DNA of 64,000 nucleotides. It comes from Mediterranea massiliensis (GTDB taxonomy: Bacteria; Bacteroidota; Bacteroidia; Bacteroidales; Bacteroidaceae). The position numbers were made by a program, and so were the translations under genes. Positions 45,101 to 53,523 of the stretch are shown here, one piece after another. The notes under the pieces were generated by a model. It was not told where the DNA came from and ran no database searches. It saw only the letters and a program-made list of their open reading frames with translations. The stretch covers positions 1 through 64,000 of the forward strand of contig SUXZ01000016.1 in assembly GCA_015060685.1 (NCBI GenBank). Direction: 5' to 3'. Position 1 is the stretch's first letter. Each line of letters starts with the position of its first letter.

Positions 45101-45382
45101 TGCGGTTTGTCCACCAAATGCCAGCAAGATACCGTCAGGACGCTCTTTCTTGATGATTTCTTCCACGAAATAAGGAGTAACCGGCAAGAAATAGACTTGG
45201 TCGGCAATGCCTTCCGATGTCTGAATGGTTGCAACATTAGGATTAACCAACACCGACTTGATGCCCTCTTCGCGCAAAGCCTTCAATGCTTGCGAGCCAG
45301 AGTAGTCGAATTCACCTGCTTGTCCAATCTTGAGCGCACCCGAGCCCAATACAAGCACTTTCTTCAAATTCTTCTTTTCCAT
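42152..45382 (-). CDS. carB: Carbamoyl-phosphate synthase large subunit
   Basis: Makes carbamoyl phosphate from bicarbonate, ammonia (from the CarA glutaminase) and two ATP, for pyrimidines and arginine. The 1,076-aa protein has the full architecture: two homologous ATP-grasp halves (VLVLGSGALKIGQAGEFDYSG in the first, VVLGSGAYRIGSSVEFDWC in the second), an oligomerisation region between and a C-terminal MGS-like allosteric domain (about 940-1076), the UMP/ornithine-binding region in E. coli. carA is not next to it, and the window contains no other pyrimidine gene. The 5' region holds a promoter, a leader ORF and a terminator-like hairpin (see below). Confidence 0.97.
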   Translation of the reverse strand: MEKKNLKKVLVLGSGALKIGQAGEFDYSGSQALKALREEGIKSVLVNPNVATIQTSEGIADQVYFLPVTPYFVEEIIKKERPDGILLAFGGQTALNCGTELYQKGVLKEYGVQVLGTSVEAIMNTEDRDLFVKQLDEIPMKTPVSQAVETMADALKAAHTIGFPVMVRSAYALGGLGSGICQNEEEFVKLAESAFTFSNQILVEESLKGWKEIEFEVIRDANDHCFTVASMENFDPLGIHTGESIVVAPTCSLTDEQVKMLQELSVKAIRHLGIVGECNIQYAFNAVTNDYRVIEVNARLSRSSALASKATGYPLAFVAAKIALGYTLDEIGEMGTPNSAYKAPELDYLICKIPRWDLTKFVGVSREIGSSMKSVGEIMSIGRSFEEVIQKGLRMIGQGMHGFVGNNGVKFTNLDHELANPTDLRVFAIAQALEEGYTIERIVELTKIDAWFIGKLKNIVDYKQKLSAYNSISEVPAEVLRQAKIYGFSDFQIARFVMKPQGNMEKEMLEIRARRKELNILPAVKRINTVASEHPELTNYLYMTYAVEGYDVNYYKNEKSVVVLGSGAYRIGSSVEFDWCSVNAVQTARKLGYKSIMINYNPETVSTDYDMCDRLYFDELSFERVLDVIDLEQPRGVIVSVGGQIPNNLAMKLYRQSVPVLGTSPISIDRAENRNKFSHMLDTLGIDQPAWQELTSLEDVKGFVEKVGYPVLVRPSYVLSGAAMNVCYDEDELKEFLSLAAEVSKEFPVVVSQFLQNTKEIEFDAVAQNGEIVEYAISEHVEFAGVHSGDATLVFPAQKIYFATARRIKKISRQIAKELNISGPFNIQFLARNNEVKVIECNLRASRSFPFVSKVLKRNFIETATKIMLDAPYSKPDKSAFDIDWIGVKASQFSFSRLHKADPVLGVDMSSTGEVGCIGDDFSEALLNAMIATGFSIPSPEKGVMFSSGAMKSKVDLLDASRMLFAKGYKIYATAGTAAFLNAHGVNTEPVFWPDERADADNNVMKMIADHKFDLIVNIPKNHTKRELTNGYKIRRGAIDHNIPLITNARLAGAFIEAFCEMKQEDIQIKSWQEYK

Positions 45383-45420
45383 ATCTTATCTTTCTCTAAT
45401 ATATTTCTTCCGAAAATCTC

Positions 45421-45457
45421 AAAAAAAATGCGCCGCCCAACGAGGGGTCAACGCATC
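45421..45457 (-). terminator. Attenuator-like hairpin in the carB leader
   Basis: Minus-strand RNA GAUGCG-UUGA-CCCC-UCGUU-GGG-CGG-CGCAU followed by eight U. AUGCG/CGCAU and CCC/GGG pair, with two wobbles, one G-C and a bulged A between. It lies 39 bp before the carB start, and no minus-strand gene lies directly upstream that would need a terminator. Confidence 0.7.
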
Positions 45458-45553
45458 TTATATAACAAAAAAAGAAACAAAAAGTCCAACGGCTACCGAA
45501 TGTTTTGCACCCGGACAAAGGTCGTGAGGACTGTTCATTTCTCTAAAATTCAT
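45458..45553 (-). CDS. Candidate leader peptide of carB
   Basis: A 31-codon ORF, MNFREMNSPHDLCP... ending in GLFVSFFVI, whose TAA stop is one base before the 5' arm of the terminator-like hairpin. Its last ten codons are extremely U-rich (CUUUUUGUUUCUUUUUUUGUU), which would be a UTP-sensitive pause site. In enterobacterial pyrBI the same arrangement (U-rich pause, translated leader, terminator) couples low UTP to read-through. A second in-frame ATG is at codon 6. The ORF is short and could be chance; the position of its stop is the main argument for it. Confidence 0.5.
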   Translation of the reverse strand: MNFREMNSPHDLCPGAKHSVAVGLFVSFFVI

Positions 45554-45573
45554 TGCTTACCTAAAAATTTTTG

Positions 45574-45605
45574 CAAAGTAACGACTATTTTTGGGAATAC
45601 GCAAA
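45574..45605 (-). promoter_or_regulatory. Promoter of carB
   Basis: Minus strand TTTG (45605-45602), 20-nt spacer, TTACTTTG (45581-45574), one mismatch from TAnnTTTG. It would give a leader of about 185 nt. Confidence 0.7.
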
Positions 45606-45748
45606 CGAAACAAGAAAAGTTTTTCAACTTTTCCACCAAGCAAGCGCCGAATCGGAAAAGTTCAAATATATTTGGCGGTTCACTCGGCTTGCGCTATCTT
45701 TAGAGAAGATAGGCGGCACCTCGGGATAAAAAATAAATTGGTATTTAT

Positions 45749-45779
45749 TTTGTTCTCCTCTCGGTTTGCACTATCTTTG
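45749..45779 (+). promoter_or_regulatory. Promoter of trpS
   Basis: TTTG (45749-45752), 19-nt spacer, TATCTTTG (45772-45779): a perfect match, 38 bp before the start codon. Confidence 0.82.
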
Positions 45780-45817
45780 CCACTTTTAATAAATAAGGTA
45801 TAAAACAGACAATAAAT

Positions 45818-46912
45818 ATGGCAAAAGAAAAAATCATCCTTACGGGCGACCGCCCCACCGGACGCTTGCACATCGGACACTATGTTGGCTCGTTGCGCCG
45901 CAGAGTAGAGTTGCAAAACTCGGGATTGTACGACAAGACATTCATCTTCATCGCCGATGCACAAGCTTTGACCGACAATATGGACAATCCTGAAAAGGTA
46001 CGTCAAAACGTGATAGAAGTGGCATTGGACTACTTGGCTTGCGGCCTCGACCCCACCAAGAGCACCATCTTCATCCAATCGCAAATACCCGAATTGTGCG
46101 AACTTTCGTTCTACTATATGGACTTGGTAACCGTGAGCCGCCTACAACGCAACCCAACGGTGAAGACCGAAATCCAAATGCGCAACTTCGAAACAAGCAT
46201 ACCGGTAGGTTTCTTCACCTACCCCATCAGTCAAGCGGCCGATATCACTGCCTTCAAAGCAACAACCGTTCCTGTGGGCGAAGACCAAGAACCAATGATT
46301 GAACAAGCACGCGAAATCGTCCGCCGATTCAATCACATCTATGGCGAAACACTTGTTGAGCCGGAAATTCTCCTTCCCGACAATGCCGCTTGCCTCCGCT
46401 TGCCTGGTACCGACGGTAAGGCCAAGATGAGTAAGAGCCTTGGCAACTGCATCTACTTGAGCGACAGCGCCGACGAGGTAACAAAGAAAATCAAGAGCAT
46501 GTACACCGACCCCAACCACATCCGCGTGGAAGACCCCGGACAGATTGAAGGCAACACCGTATTCACCTACCTCGATGCCTTCTGCCGCCCCGAACACTTC
46601 GACCGCTATTGGAAGGATTATGCCAACCTTGCCGAACTGAAGGCACACTACCAACGCGGCGGATTGGGCGACATGAAGGTGAAGAAATTCCTCACCGCCA
46701 TCATGCAAGAAGAGCTGGAGCCTATCCGCACCCGTCGCAAAGAGTTCGAACAAGACATCCCCGCCATCTACGACATGCTGAAGAAGGGTTGTGAAGTGGC
46801 ACGCGAACAAGCCGCACAAACACTCGATGAAGTGCGCCGCGCCATGAAGATTAACTATTTCGACGATGCCGAACTCATTGCCGAACAGGCACGCAAGTTC
46901 AAGGCCGAATAA
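45818..46912 (+). CDS. trpS: Tryptophanyl-tRNA synthetase
   Basis: Class I aminoacyl-tRNA synthetase of 364 aa charging tRNA-Trp. The Rossmann fold carries the HIGH signature as [11 protein letters not shown] and the KMSKS loop in [10 protein letters not shown]. The tryptophan-specific segments [32 protein letters not shown] agree with TrpS and not TyrS. It has its own promoter, diverges from carB and ends in a strong terminator. Confidence 0.97.
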   Translation: MAKEKIILTGDRPTGRLHIGHYVGSLRRRVELQNSGLYDKTFIFIADAQALTDNMDNPEKVRQNVIEVALDYLACGLDPTKSTIFIQSQIPELCELSFYYMDLVTVSRLQRNPTVKTEIQMRNFETSIPVGFFTYPISQAADITAFKATTVPVGEDQEPMIEQAREIVRRFNHIYGETLVEPEILLPDNAACLRLPGTDGKAKMSKSLGNCIYLSDSADEVTKKIKSMYTDPNHIRVEDPGQIEGNTVFTYLDAFCRPEHFDRYWKDYANLAELKAHYQRGGLGDMKVKKFLTAIMQEELEPIRTRRKEFEQDIPAIYDMLKKGCEVAREQAAQTLDEVRRAMKINYFDDAELIAEQARKFKAE

Positions 46913-46932
46913 GATTACACCTTATTATATAT

Positions 46933-46969
46933 AAAGAGGATGCACCAATATCTTTGATGCATCCTCTTT
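46933..46969 (+). terminator. Terminator of trpS
   Basis: AAAGAGGATGCA and TGCATCCTCTTT form a perfect 12-bp stem around 13 nt, followed by T's. Confidence 0.92.
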
Positions 46970-47120
46970 TTTCATGCCGCAAGATTCGCTTGCAGGGGGC
47001 AAACCGATGTGCCCGTCCTACATAGTTGTCATAACTTTTCACCGCCACAAAACTACTATTGCGGAATGCTGCACGCAACGTCCCTACGACACCAGTACAC
47101 CAGTCCCCTACCACACTACA

Positions 47121-47154
47121 ATTTTCCCTTAACAGAAAATATATTTTCCCTTAA
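47121..47154 (-). repeat. Dispersed 34-nt repeat, intergenic copy
   Basis: Exact reverse complement of 25620-25653 in mnmA. It lies 11 bp before the inverted-repeat element. Confidence 0.93.
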
Positions 47155-47165
47155 TACTTGGAGAA

Positions 47166-47412
47166 AGTTCACAGTTTCCACAGTTCACAGTTTATTTTTC
47201 GCGGGGTATGCATCCTTTTGGATTTTAAATTATATGTAAATATATTTTTATTATTATATTATATATACTTATATATACTATATATATTATAATATTATAT
47301 ATATATTATTAATATATTATATATAACAATTCGTATTCATCCATTAAAGGATAGAAAAGGATAAAATAGGGGTATGCAAATTTTAAACTGTGAACTGTGG
47401 AAACTGTGAACT
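47166..47412. mobile_element. 247-bp element with 29-bp terminal inverted repeats (MITE-like)
   Basis: Ends 47166-47194 and 47384-47412 are perfect reverse complements (AGTTCACAGTTTCCACAGTT... on the left). Each arm contains GTTCACAG twice. The inner edges carry the direct repeat GGGGTATGCA (about 47203 and 47370). The centre (47230-47335) is almost pure TATA-type sequence. It has no coding capacity. The layout fits a non-autonomous transposable element or a long structured RNA; no clear target duplication is seen. Confidence 0.65.
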
Positions 47413-47438
47413 CTAACCGCCTTCGGATAGCGAATGAA

Positions 47439-47469
47439 AAAAGGAACGCACCGTTGGTACGTTCCTTTT
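47439..47469 (-). terminator. Terminator of mutL
   Basis: AAAAGGAACG and CGTTCCTTTT pair perfectly around 11 nt, overlapping the region just after the mutL stop at 47476, with a T-run on the minus strand. Confidence 0.85.
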
Positions 47470-47475
47470 CTTTTA

Positions 47476-49353
47476 TCAAAACATCTTGTGGATATCTTCT
47501 TCCTTAATGGTGGAAATCACCACATGCCCGTCGGGGGTATAACCGGGAGAGGGCAATGCAAACAACTCGCCCACCAGCGAGGCCATTTCGTCGTTGGAAA
47601 GTACCTGGCCGTAAACAATGGCGGCGGCACGGGCCAAGGTCAAGGCCAACAGGCTTTGCACCTCTTCGCGCACATCGAAGCCTTTCTCCAAGGCGACATG
47701 CACCATGTTGCCAACCAACTCGACGGGGTTCAGCCCTTCGATGCCCGAAGGGACGCCGTTGATGGCATAACTACCGCCACCCAAGGGGGAGAGCTCGAAG
47801 CCCACGGCGGTGATATCGTCGAAAATGGCATCGAGCACGGTCGCTTCGGATGCCGGCAACTGGATGACTTCGGGGAACAGAACGCCTTGCGACATGCCTT
47901 GTTTCATGGCCATGCGACGCATGTAGCGCTCGTATAGCACACACATGTGGGCGCGATGCTGGTCTATCAACATCAACCCCGACTTAACGGATGTGAGGAT
48001 ATAGCGTCCCTTGAATTGCAGGAACTGGGCACCACTCTCTACAACGGGCGAAGCAGCGGGCACCTCGCTACCGACAACCTCGTTCAAAGAGGATGAGATG
48101 GATGAGGGTATTTCGTCGTCTATCGGAAAGAGTGTTGTCTGCTCTTCAGGAACGGAGGTTTTACCAATACCATCATAAAGGGCTTGCCAATCGGAAGCAG
48201 GTTTACGCTCGTAGCTCGGCGGCGAGTAGCTTCCTCCACGCGACGACTTAAAGGGGTTGAACGTGGCATCGTAGTTTACCTTGGGAGGCGATACGGGCGT
48301 ACCGGTACCGAATGCGGGAATCTCCGGCATGTCCTCGGTATCGAAATCGATGGAGGGTACGGCATTGAAACGACCTAACGACTCCTTGACGGTGGCCGAC
48401 AGTATCTGCCAAATGGCGTGTTCGTTCTCGAACTTTATCTCCGTTTTCGTGGGGTGGATATTCACATCGATATTAGCAGGATCGACGTCGAAGTAGATGA
48501 AATAGGAGACTTGCTCTCCGGGGGTGACCAGCCGTTCGTAGGGTTCCATCACCGCTTTATGGAAATAGGGATGGCGCATGTAACGGCCATTCACAAAGAA
48601 GTATTGGTGGAAGCCTTTCTTACGGGCAGTGTCGGGCTTGGCCACAAACCCGCTAATCTTTACCAGCGATGTTTCTACCTCCACGGAAAGCAGGTGTTGG
48701 TTCAGCTTCTTGCCAAACACATTCAGGATGCGTTGGCGCATGGAGGAGGCCGGCAGATTCAACAACTCGGCATCGTTGCTATAGAGCGAGAACGACACAT
48801 CGGGATGCACCAGGGCGATGCGTTCGAACTCGGTTACAATGTTGCTCAGCTCGGTGCTATTGGCCTTCAGGAACTTCCGACGGGCGGGAATGTTGAAGAA
48901 GAGGTTCTTTACCTGGAAATTGCATCCTTGCGGACAGGCGCACACCTCCTGGGTTTGAACCTTGGAGGCGGCAATAACCAATCGGGTGCCTACCTCGGCA
49001 CCGGCCTGACAGGTCTTCAACTCTACCTCGGCAACCGCCGCTATCGAAGCCAACGCCTCGCCACGGAAGCCCATGGTGCGCAAGGCAAAGAGGTCGGATG
49101 CCTGGCTGATTTTGGAGGTGGCATGGCGTTCGAACGACAAACGGGCATCGGTCTCGGACATGCCTTTTCCATCGTCCACTACCTGGATACAGGTCTTTCC
49201 GGCATCGGTAACCGACACTTGAATGGAGGTGGCACCGGCATCGATGGCATTCTCCACAAGTTCCTTTACCACGGATGCGGGGCGTTGTATCACCTCACCG
49301 GCGGCTATCTGATTGGCTACCGAATCGGGCAGCAAGTGTATTACATCGCTCAT
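47476..49353 (-). CDS. mutL: DNA mismatch repair protein MutL
   Basis: Links mismatch recognition by MutS to strand removal. The 625-aa protein has the GHKL ATPase domain ([41 protein letters not shown]), a transducer domain ([15 protein letters not shown]), a Pro/Ser-rich linker (about 335-420) and a C-terminal dimerisation domain. The C-terminal domain lacks an obvious DQHA(x)2E(x)4E endonuclease motif: the matching place reads [17 protein letters not shown], which keeps DQH and a Glu but not the exact pattern, so endonuclease activity is uncertain. It follows the small membrane protein gene by 1 bp. Confidence 0.95.
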   Translation of the reverse strand: MSDVIHLLPDSVANQIAAGEVIQRPASVVKELVENAIDAGATSIQVSVTDAGKTCIQVVDDGKGMSETDARLSFERHATSKISQASDLFALRTMGFRGEALASIAAVAEVELKTCQAGAEVGTRLVIAASKVQTQEVCACPQGCNFQVKNLFFNIPARRKFLKANSTELSNIVTEFERIALVHPDVSFSLYSNDAELLNLPASSMRQRILNVFGKKLNQHLLSVEVETSLVKISGFVAKPDTARKKGFHQYFFVNGRYMRHPYFHKAVMEPYERLVTPGEQVSYFIYFDVDPANIDVNIHPTKTEIKFENEHAIWQILSATVKESLGRFNAVPSIDFDTEDMPEIPAFGTGTPVSPPKVNYDATFNPFKSSRGGSYSPPSYERKPASDWQALYDGIGKTSVPEEQTTLFPIDDEIPSSISSSLNEVVGSEVPAASPVVESGAQFLQFKGRYILTSVKSGLMLIDQHRAHMCVLYERYMRRMAMKQGMSQGVLFPEVIQLPASEATVLDAIFDDITAVGFELSPLGGGSYAINGVPSGIEGLNPVELVGNMVHVALEKGFDVREEVQSLLALTLARAAAIVYGQVLSNDEMASLVGELFALPSPGYTPDGHVVISTIKEEDIHKMF

Positions 49354-49354
49354 C

Positions 49355-49645
49355 TTAAATCTTTCCGGTTATGATGGCATACCACAAAAACGACAAAATT
49401 GCTATGGATATCAATATGATACCTACACTCATAGGCTTCTTACCACGCTCTTTACGACGACGCAAATGGGTGGTAGCTTCAACAAATTTGCCACGGATGT
49501 CCTCGGGCGAGAACTCTTTTTCGGGCAACATACCCAAATCGCGCTTGGCATCTTCGGTCATCTTGGCCAACTTCTCCTTGCGCTCGTCCACATAGATGTA
49601 ACTATGGTGAAAACCGCGCGGCTTCTGCATTGTAAACATTCCCAT
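49355..49645 (-). CDS. Small membrane protein of unknown function
   Basis: A protein of about 96 aa between the OstA-like gene and mutL. The N-terminal 70 residues are polar and basic ([34 protein letters not shown]) and a single membrane helix closes the C-terminus ([19 protein letters not shown]), so it is probably tail-anchored with the basic part in the cytoplasm. The frame is open to a GTG at 49657 that overlaps the previous stop; I prefer the ATG at 49645, and 49630 is also possible. Its tight linkage suggests a part in envelope biogenesis. I do not recognise the family. Confidence 0.75.
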   Translation of the reverse strand: MGMFTMQKPRGFHHSYIYVDERKEKLAKMTEDAKRDLGMLPEKEFSPEDIRGKFVEATTHLRRRKERGKKPMSVGIILISIAILSFLWYAIITGKI

Positions 49646-49653
49646 ATACGCTA

Positions 49654-51279
49654 TCACTTTTTTCGTTTAATATTCAAATCGCGTGCCGAGCCAACCGGTT
49701 TGCGGTCGCTCTTACGCAGCACCGCATCGGCTCCCTTGCCGCGCCACTCGAAGATGTCTTCCTTGCTACGAGGACGGACGTAATCGAACCAGGCAAAGAC
49801 ATCGAGCCTTAACTTGTCGGCCGGTATCTGATCCATCGGATAGACCACACCGGTAGTGTGTCCGATAAATGCACCACGCTCTAACTTTCGATCTTTCAAT
49901 ACCATCCTAAGGTAACTACTTTCCGTGTAGTCCATCATCATCAAGGTGGTGTCACCCTCCTCTACCGGGTAGTATATACACAACACATTACCATCTACAT
50001 CCACTTGATGCATTTCGCCATCCTTGAAGAAGGCTTTCATCTCTTTTCCGGTCACCTGATTGTAGTGAATGGAGTCGTTCATCTCTACCGCCAAAGCCTG
50101 ATTGATGATGTGTGCCCAGTCGATGGTGCTATCGTTCATATAGACCTTTATCTCCTCGCCCAGCAACTGTTGTTGGCCTTGCCACAAGATGGGGTCGGTG
50201 TAAAGCGTCAGGCACGAATCTTTCGAGCTATATACCAACGAGTCGCATACGGCCTGCACATCGGTACGGAAGATACGCACCTTGTGGTACGCCTGCATTT
50301 CGCGGTACATGGAGTCGGTATTCAGATAGTAGGTTACCATACGGAGTGTATCAGCATGCATGTACAGACTGTCACCTTGCGAATAGTCGATGGCCACCGC
50401 ACGGTCGGTAGCCAAAGCGCCACTACTTATTTCGTTGTAGAAGCAATAGTCGCCCTTCAGCACGTTCTTATTGATGCTATCGTTCATCCACACGTTGTAG
50501 AAGGCCTCGCCATAGCCGGCCTGGCGGTCGTAAAAGAGGCTATCGCCTATCAGTTTCTTGCCTTCGTTTGTCAGCACCGAGCGGTCGAGCAGCTCGGCTT
50601 GTTCGGTGGTTGTATTGTAAAATCCGCGCTCGGAATAGATGTGGTTTGCCTCACTCACAATATCCGACGGGCCAAGGATGGTGGCGATTTTTGTATCGGT
50701 GCTATACTTCAGCGTATCGGAAGTGAGGGTAAACTGGGGATTTTCCAACTGAACGGAGTGATTGAAAACGGCTATTTTGGTGGCCGTATTATACTCACCC
50801 CAGAAGGAGGTGAGCACATTTTGCTCGTCGGTCAGCGTGCCTCCTTCGAAATAGTATCCCAAGCTACGCACACGGTCGTAATCCAAGCTATCGGTCGTCA
50901 ACTCTGTATTCCGGTTTATCAAGCGTACATTACGACGAAGCTCGGCCAATTGCGACTGACCGTCATAGTAGAGGTAGTCGCCATAGATAAACAATGTGTC
51001 GCCCTGCTCCATGCGTACATTGCCGAATGCCTCCACCGAATTGGTGGCTTCGAAGATGTATGCCGTATCGCAATACATATACATGCTATCGTGGCGCAAC
51101 TTTACCGAACCTATCAGCACCTGAACATCGGGGCGCTCTTTCTTATCGGCTTGCGCCTGGTCGGCATAAAGCAAATCGACACGACGCTTCTTCTTTCCTT
51201 GCGGCACCTGAGGATTCTGGGCTACAACAAAAGATAACGCCAACAGGGAGATGATGAAAAATATTACTCTTTTATCCAT
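49654..51279 (-). CDS. OstA/LptA-like outer-membrane biogenesis protein
   Basis: Predicted periplasmic protein of 541 aa with a Sec signal (LSFVVAQ). Repeated beta-strand units of the OstA type run through it (VQVLIGSVKLRHDSMYMYCDTAYIF, VEAFGNVRMEQGDTLFIYGDYLYYDG), like the beta-jellyroll of LptA/LptD that carries lipopolysaccharide across the periplasm. The C-terminus is basic (SARDLNIKRKK). It overlaps the SurA-like gene by 16 bp. With three folding catalysts next to it, a role in LPS or outer-membrane assembly is likely. Confidence 0.88.
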   Translation of the reverse strand: MDKRVIFFIISLLALSFVVAQNPQVPQGKKKRRVDLLYADQAQADKKERPDVQVLIGSVKLRHDSMYMYCDTAYIFEATNSVEAFGNVRMEQGDTLFIYGDYLYYDGQSQLAELRRNVRLINRNTELTTDSLDYDRVRSLGYYFEGGTLTDEQNVLTSFWGEYNTATKIAVFNHSVQLENPQFTLTSDTLKYSTDTKIATILGPSDIVSEANHIYSERGFYNTTTEQAELLDRSVLTNEGKKLIGDSLFYDRQAGYGEAFYNVWMNDSINKNVLKGDYCFYNEISSGALATDRAVAIDYSQGDSLYMHADTLRMVTYYLNTDSMYREMQAYHKVRIFRTDVQAVCDSLVYSSKDSCLTLYTDPILWQGQQQLLGEEIKVYMNDSTIDWAHIINQALAVEMNDSIHYNQVTGKEMKAFFKDGEMHQVDVDGNVLCIYYPVEEGDTTLMMMDYTESSYLRMVLKDRKLERGAFIGHTTGVVYPMDQIPADKLRLDVFAWFDYVRPRSKEDIFEWRGKGADAVLRKSDRKPVGSARDLNIKRKK

Positions 51280-52622
51280 CCTGGATACTTAAACGTACAA
51301 TTATGTTTCCACTTGTCGCTAATGCGAACATAGGTGGTTTTCTGTTTCTCGCGAATCCATTTGTCCAACAACTCGGCACTCTTCTTTGACTCTACAATGC
51401 TCTTCAGGTTCTGATAGTCGTCGGTAATGGTGGCTTTATGACCGGGAATACGATTCTTCAGCTTCACGATAACACATTGTTCTCTACCGGTAGATTCGTT
51501 TATCATGGTAAAGGCCTTTGAAATCTCGCCCACTTCCATGGTGTCCACTACACGGGCAATTTCGGAAGGAAGATCCTGCATCTCGAACTTGGAGGTATTG
51601 GTGTTCGGGTTGGGAAGCAAACCATGATTCATTCGGGTGTCCTTATCGTGTGAAAGAATGGCCGCAGCCTCTTCGAAGGTGAAATGATTTTGACGGATAT
51701 CGTCGGCAATAGAGTCCAGACGGGCGTTTGCAGCAACCAACACCTCTTCTGATACATGGGGCTTCAGCAGGATGTGGCGCGCCTTGATGCGGTCACCACG
51801 CTTTTCCATCAGCTGAATGATATGGAAGCCAAAGTCCGACTCTACAATCTTTGAAATCTTATTGGGATCTTGAAGGTTGAAAGCCACGTTAGCAAATGCA
51901 GGGTCCAACTGACCACGTCCATAGAAAGGCATTTCACCACCGTGGATGGCCGATGCGCGGTCTTCTGAATAGAGACGGGCCAACGTAGCGAAACTGGTCT
52001 CTCCCTTATTGATACGGTCGGTAAACTCGCGCAAACGACGTTTAACCTCTTCAATCTCATCAACGGGCACCCTGGGTTGCTGGGTAATGATTTGAACCTC
52101 TACCTGGGTGGGGATATAGGGGATGCTATCTTGCGGAATAGCCTTGAAATAGCGACGGACATCGGCAGGGGTTACTTTAATCTCGCCCACCAATTGTTGT
52201 TGCATGCGTTGTACCTTCAACCCTTCGCGAATGTTATTGCGCCAATCTTCACGAAGCTGGCTGGATGTCTTGTTAAAGTATTCTTCCAACTTTTCCTGAG
52301 AACCGATGCTGTTGACATAGTTACTCATAGTCATATCAACACGTTGGATAACTTCGGTTTCAGACACTTCGATACTATCGAGTGCTGCCTGGTGCAGGAA
52401 CAATTTGTTTACCGCAATCTGTTCAGGGATGACGCAATAGGGGTCGCGATCGAACTTTTCCCCATTATACAATGCCTCTAAACGGGCAGCCTCAACCTCT
52501 GATTTCCAGATAGCCTCATCGCCTACTACCCATACAACTTCATCTATCACATTATCTTGTGCATAGGCCGATGCTACGGTGAGCATGGCTATGGCAGACA
52601 ATAATAAAGACTTGATTTTCAT
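51264..52622 (-). CDS. SurA-like periplasmic peptidyl-prolyl isomerase
   Basis: Periplasmic chaperone of 452 aa for outer-membrane proteins. A Sec signal (ASAYAQ) precedes a SurA N-terminal helical domain (about 25-165) and two parvulin domains (about 175-280 and 285-390; the first with FATLARLYSEDRASAIHGGEMPFYGRGQL, the second with KARHILLKPHVSEEV). The SurA order is therefore complete. It lies 13 bp after a PPIase-type lipoprotein gene and overlaps the OstA-like gene. Confidence 0.92.
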   Translation of the reverse strand: MKIKSLLLSAIAMLTVASAYAQDNVIDEVVWVVGDEAIWKSEVEAARLEALYNGEKFDRDPYCVIPEQIAVNKLFLHQAALDSIEVSETEVIQRVDMTMSNYVNSIGSQEKLEEYFNKTSSQLREDWRNNIREGLKVQRMQQQLVGEIKVTPADVRRYFKAIPQDSIPYIPTQVEVQIITQQPRVPVDEIEEVKRRLREFTDRINKGETSFATLARLYSEDRASAIHGGEMPFYGRGQLDPAFANVAFNLQDPNKISKIVESDFGFHIIQLMEKRGDRIKARHILLKPHVSEEVLVAANARLDSIADDIRQNHFTFEEAAAILSHDKDTRMNHGLLPNPNTNTSKFEMQDLPSEIARVVDTMEVGEISKAFTMINESTGREQCVIVKLKNRIPGHKATITDDYQNLKSIVESKKSAELLDKWIREKQKTTYVRISDKWKHNCTFKYPGWIKE

Positions 52623-52635
52623 ACTATTCTATTCT

Positions 52636-53481
52636 TTATTGTACTATTTTAATTTTATTTTCTTCCAATGCTTCTTCGTATAGCTCATTCTTTACCTGCT
52701 CAATGTAATCCATCCTACGCATATTCAGCAGGATGTCTTTTACCTGAGACTGGGCAAACTCAAACGGCTCTTGTGCGCCTACCGGACGATAATCGGTAAC
52801 GTTCAGGAAATAATAGAAGGTGGTATCCTTCAACTCCAAGTACTGACGTTTGGTCAGGTAATCTGTCAGCTCCTCTTCATCGTATGGAACCCAATCCAAT
52901 ATTTCGGCAATGCTTACCCATTTATCATAGAAATATTCATATTTCACGGCATGCTGCAAGCCATATTTTTCCAAATTCTCAACGGCCACTCTTGCGGTAT
53001 CCTTATACCAACGGCGCAATTGCGTTAATTGAGGTGCCGACAAAGGTACCTTGATGAAGAGACCCTTCAGCAAGGGACGCTCGGCTTTGAAAAGGGTTTG
53101 ATGCTCTTCAAAGTAGGCTAACATTTCCTCTTCGGTAACCTCGTTTGCCAAGTTCTGATTGATCAGCTCTTGCTGATAGGTATGGAGAATCAGCGACTTG
53201 CGATAATTCTCTACCAAACGGTCGATTTCCGCATTATTAGGAATGTTGTGTGTAGCCTTATCCATCAGCAACAATTCTTTCATCCAATTGAGTTTGTACT
53301 GCTCGACAAAGGATACACTATCGCTTGCGGACAACGAGAGCGGCAATACGGATTGAATCTCATCATAATAGAGGAAACGTCCATTGAGTTCCACCAATGG
53401 GGTACGTCCGTGATGATCGTACTCTTTTTTGCACGATATACACATCGCCATTATGATGATTACTAACCAAACTTTCCGCAT
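52636..53481 (-). CDS. PPIase-related lipoprotein
   Basis: Predicted lipoprotein of 281 aa with a short signal ending MCISCK. The mature part is helical and resembles the chaperone (N- and C-terminal) parts of SurA/PrsA proteins: YKLNWMKELLLMDKATHNIPN, YQQELINQNLANEVTEEEM. The parvulin catalytic domain looks degenerate or absent; FYYFLNVTDYRPVGAQEP fills the place. It is probably a folding helper rather than an active isomerase. It is the second of three linked genes of this type. Confidence 0.8.
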   Translation of the reverse strand: MRKVWLVIIIMAMCISCKKEYDHHGRTPLVELNGRFLYYDEIQSVLPLSLSASDSVSFVEQYKLNWMKELLLMDKATHNIPNNAEIDRLVENYRKSLILHTYQQELINQNLANEVTEEEMLAYFEEHQTLFKAERPLLKGLFIKVPLSAPQLTQLRRWYKDTARVAVENLEKYGLQHAVKYEYFYDKWVSIAEILDWVPYDEEELTDYLTKRQYLELKDTTFYYFLNVTDYRPVGAQEPFEFAQSQVKDILLNMRRMDYIEQVKNELYEEALEENKIKIVQ

Positions 53482-53523
53482 ATTTTTATCAATCTTTTCT
53501 TTTCAAACTACGAAGATACAACT

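Larger units (their letters stand above)
45383..45817. other. Divergent carB-trpS regulatory region
   Basis: This 435-bp stretch holds, from left to right, the carB leader hairpin and leader ORF, the carB promoter, and the trpS promoter with a degenerate second copy: CACTCGGCTTGCGCTATCTT (45681) resembles CTCTCGGTTTGCACTATCTT (45758). Confidence 0.7.
46970..47438. other. Repeat-rich intergenic region between trpS and mutL
   Basis: About 470 bp without a gene between two convergent genes. The first 150 bp are of mixed composition with no recognised feature. A 34-nt dispersed repeat (47121-47154) follows, then an element bounded by 29-bp inverted repeats (47166-47412) with an almost pure A/T centre. 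Confidence 0.8.

Noticed and set aside
44837..45703. 288-codon plus-strand frame across the carB start
   Set aside because: It overlaps the conserved N-terminus of CarB and its leader; composition is that of a shadow frame.
47230..47335. AT-rich tract as a replication origin
   Set aside because: No DnaA boxes, dnaA, gidA or parAB nearby; the tract is the centre of a short inverted-repeat element.
48418..49374. 318-codon plus-strand frame opposite mutL
   Set aside because: Shadow of the GC-richer mutL coding sequence, which carries full MutL motifs.
50005..51237. 410-codon plus-strand frame opposite the OstA-like gene
   Set aside because: The minus-strand protein has a signal peptide and OstA units; the antisense frame has no recognisable motif or promoter.
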